From: Thermophagus sp052400625
GTDB taxonomy: Bacteria > Bacteroidota > Bacteroidia > Bacteroidales > Marinilabiliaceae
DNA length: 64,000 nt
NCBI GenBank assembly: GCA_052400625.1
Contig: JBQTGH010000010.1
Reading direction: 5' to 3' (one strand)
Part shown: positions 63,009-64,000 of the stretch, one piece after another
How positions within the stretch are numbered: the stretch's first letter is position 1
Layout of the letters: every line of letters starts with the position of its first letter
Made by a program: the position numbers and the translations under genes
Notes under the pieces: generated by a model
What the model was told of the DNA's origin: nothing
Seen by the model: only the letters and a program-made list of their open reading frames with translations
Database searches by the model: none

Positions 63009-64000
63009 CTATTGATTTGTTTTTCTATTAGATTGGAAGTCTGGTCTTTCCAGTTTGTTTCTGAGTGATTGCATATCGTTTGCAACTTTATTCTCTATTA
63101 CTCTGGCATAAATTTGGGTGGTCTTGAGGTCTGTATGCCCCAGAATCTTACTAACGGTTTCGATGGGAACGCCATTGCTTAAGGTGACGGTGGTTGCGAA
63201 GGTGTGACGGGCCATGTGAAAGGTGAGGTTCTGTCTGATGCCTACCAGGTCGGCAATTTCCTTGAGGTAGGCATTGGTTCTTTGGTTGCTTATTCTTGGA
63301 AATAGCCAGGTGGTTTCTTCCAGAGTTGGGTGATTGGTGTATTTGTTTATAATGTCTTTGGCTTTTCTGAGTAACGGCAGTTTTATGGCTGACTTTGTTT
63401 TATGTCTCTGAAACGAAAGCCACTCCTGACCGTCTATTCCTTTAACCAAATTGTCATTCATCAGGTTTTGAATGTCTATGTAGGCTATTCCTGTATAACA
63501 AGAGAATACAAATAAATCTTTGACGAGTTGAATCCTCTGGATTGAGAATTCTTTGTTTTCCAATTTCTCTAATTGTTCTGCATTCAGATATTCTCTTTCT
63601 TTTCGCTCATATCTGATTTTGTAGTTCTTAAATGGGTTTGTTTGTATCCATTCGAGTCGCTCAGCGAGATTTAGCATTTTTCTAATTCGGCAGAAGTGTT
63701 TCATAGCGGTATTCGTGTGCATAGCTTCTGCACTATTCAAGCCTGTCTTTTTTCTTAGAAATAGCTCGAAGTCAACGAGTGTTTTGTAATCGATGGTTCT
63801 TAATGGGATGATTTCGGTCTTTTTCTTTTTGCTAAGGAACTCATTGAAGTACTTCTGTGTAGTCTGATAGTGAGCAAAAGTGGCTTTGTCGAGCTTCTCC
63901 CTTTCTGTCAGATTGTGGTATTCGAAAAGGTCCTTCGTGGTTTTTAAGGTTTCTTCATCAATTCCAAAATAGAGGTTTTTGAGGTAGGATCCTGTAATGA
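63009..64000 (-). CDS. Tyrosine site-specific integrase, 5' end beyond the window
   Basis: Phage/ICE-type integrase. The frame is open from 64000 to the TGA/TAA near 63009, so the start lies right of the window; a TTG near 63740 is only an internal codon. The visible N-terminal part (LKTTKDLFEYHNLTEREKL, FAHYQTTQKYFNEFLSKKK, TLVDFELFLRKKTGLNS) is the SAM-like core-binding domain. The catalytic domain has FHMARHTFATTV (His-x-x-Arg), ILGHTDLKTTQIYARV (Gly-His and the nucleophile Tyr). At the first conserved Arg position the sequence is SCYTGIAYIDI, with Ala instead of Arg, as in several Bacteroidota integrases. It marks the boundary of the mobile element. Confidence 0.93.
   Translation of the reverse strand, partial: ITGSYLKNLYFGIDEETLKTTKDLFEYHNLTEREKLDKATFAHYQTTQKYFNEFLSKKKKTEIIPLRTIDYKTLVDFELFLRKKTGLNSAEAMHTNTAMKHFCRIRKMLNLAERLEWIQTNPFKNYKIRYERKEREYLNAEQLEKLENKEFSIQRIQLVKDLFVFSCYTGIAYIDIQNLMNDNLVKGIDGQEWLSFQRHKTKSAIKLPLLRKAKDIINKYTNHPTLEETTWLFPRISNQRTNAYLKEIADLVGIRQNLTFHMARHTFATTVTLSNGVPIETVSKILGHTDLKTTQIYARVIENKVANDMQSLRNKLERPDFQSNRKTNQ

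Larger units (their letters stand above)
59442..64000 (-). mobile_element. Putative integrated mobile element or integrative island (partial)
   Basis: Five minus-strand genes typical of Bacteroidota integrative elements: tyrosine integrase, RteC-like protein, excisionase-like HTH, HTH/replication-type protein and DnaC-like ATPase. Their base and gene content differ from the PUL and the respiratory operon. A low-complexity repeat and a dispersed palindromic repeat lie inside. The integrase runs off the right edge, so the right att site is not seen and no left att site could be proven. Confidence 0.55.

Noticed and set aside
59034..64000. tRNA gene as an integration target for the mobile element
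   Set aside because: No cloverleaf-like stretch or CCA-type 3' end was seen; the true att site may lie beyond the window.
1..64000. CRISPR array or transposase gene
   Set aside because: No regularly spaced direct repeats and no transposase-like frame were found; only isolated palindromes and one integrase.

Overview
The window looks like the chromosome of a marine or sediment member of the Bacteroidota, probably near Marinilabiliales/Prolixibacteraceae (lineage is inference). The grounds are SusC/SusD pairs, a hybrid two-component regulator, type IX secretion (T9SS) C-terminal sorting domains, Bacteroidota-type lipoprotein signals, AT-rich DNA and no obvious Shine-Dalgarno sequences. No rRNA, tRNA, CRISPR array or transposase gene was seen.

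Positions 1-53713 form one large polysaccharide utilization locus (PUL) in three transcription blocks. Block 1 (+, 1-21875) holds a left-truncated hybrid two-component regulator, a T9SS-secreted protein of unknown function, a GH27 enzyme, two SusC/SusD pairs, a DUF1735/DUF4361-like surface lipoprotein, a large DUF5060-type putative glycosidase and a beta-helix glycosidase. Block 2 (-, 29601 to 22049) is a tight five-gene operon: four beta-helix proteins, one fused to a five-bladed-propeller (GH43-like) domain, then a DUF4380-like protein. Block 3 (+, 30278-53713) has five sulfatases, a sodium/solute symporter, three GH2 enzymes, an unassigned six-hairpin enzyme, a GH43-CBM6-like enzyme and, unexpectedly, an exopolysaccharide-initiating sugar transferase between two GH2 paralogs. 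Hairpin terminators, two of them bidirectional, separate the blocks. The likely logic is: regulator senses an oligosaccharide; SusCD pairs bind and import; sulfatases desulfate; beta-helix, GH2, GH27 and GH43 enzymes trim; the symporter takes up the released sugar. The substrate is probably a sulfated, galactose- and/or uronate-containing glycan of marine plants or algae. No polysaccharide lyase or classical endo-carrageenase/agarase was recognised, so the backbone remains open.

Positions 53807-59033 (-) are different: an ankyrin-repeat lipoprotein, then a respiratory operon for a b6-type cytochrome b, a Rieske protein and an octaheme cytochrome c with HEAT-like and TPR repeats. This looks like a quinol-oxidising bc complex whose usual cytochrome c1 is replaced by a multiheme protein.

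Positions 59442-64000 (-) look like part of an integrated mobile element: a DnaC-like ATPase, a replication/HTH-like protein, an excisionase-like HTH protein, an RteC-like protein and a tyrosine integrase that runs off the right edge. Two structured GC-richer repeats (about 54465-54720 and 60905-61260) share a degenerate end and appear to be copies of one dispersed repeat family.
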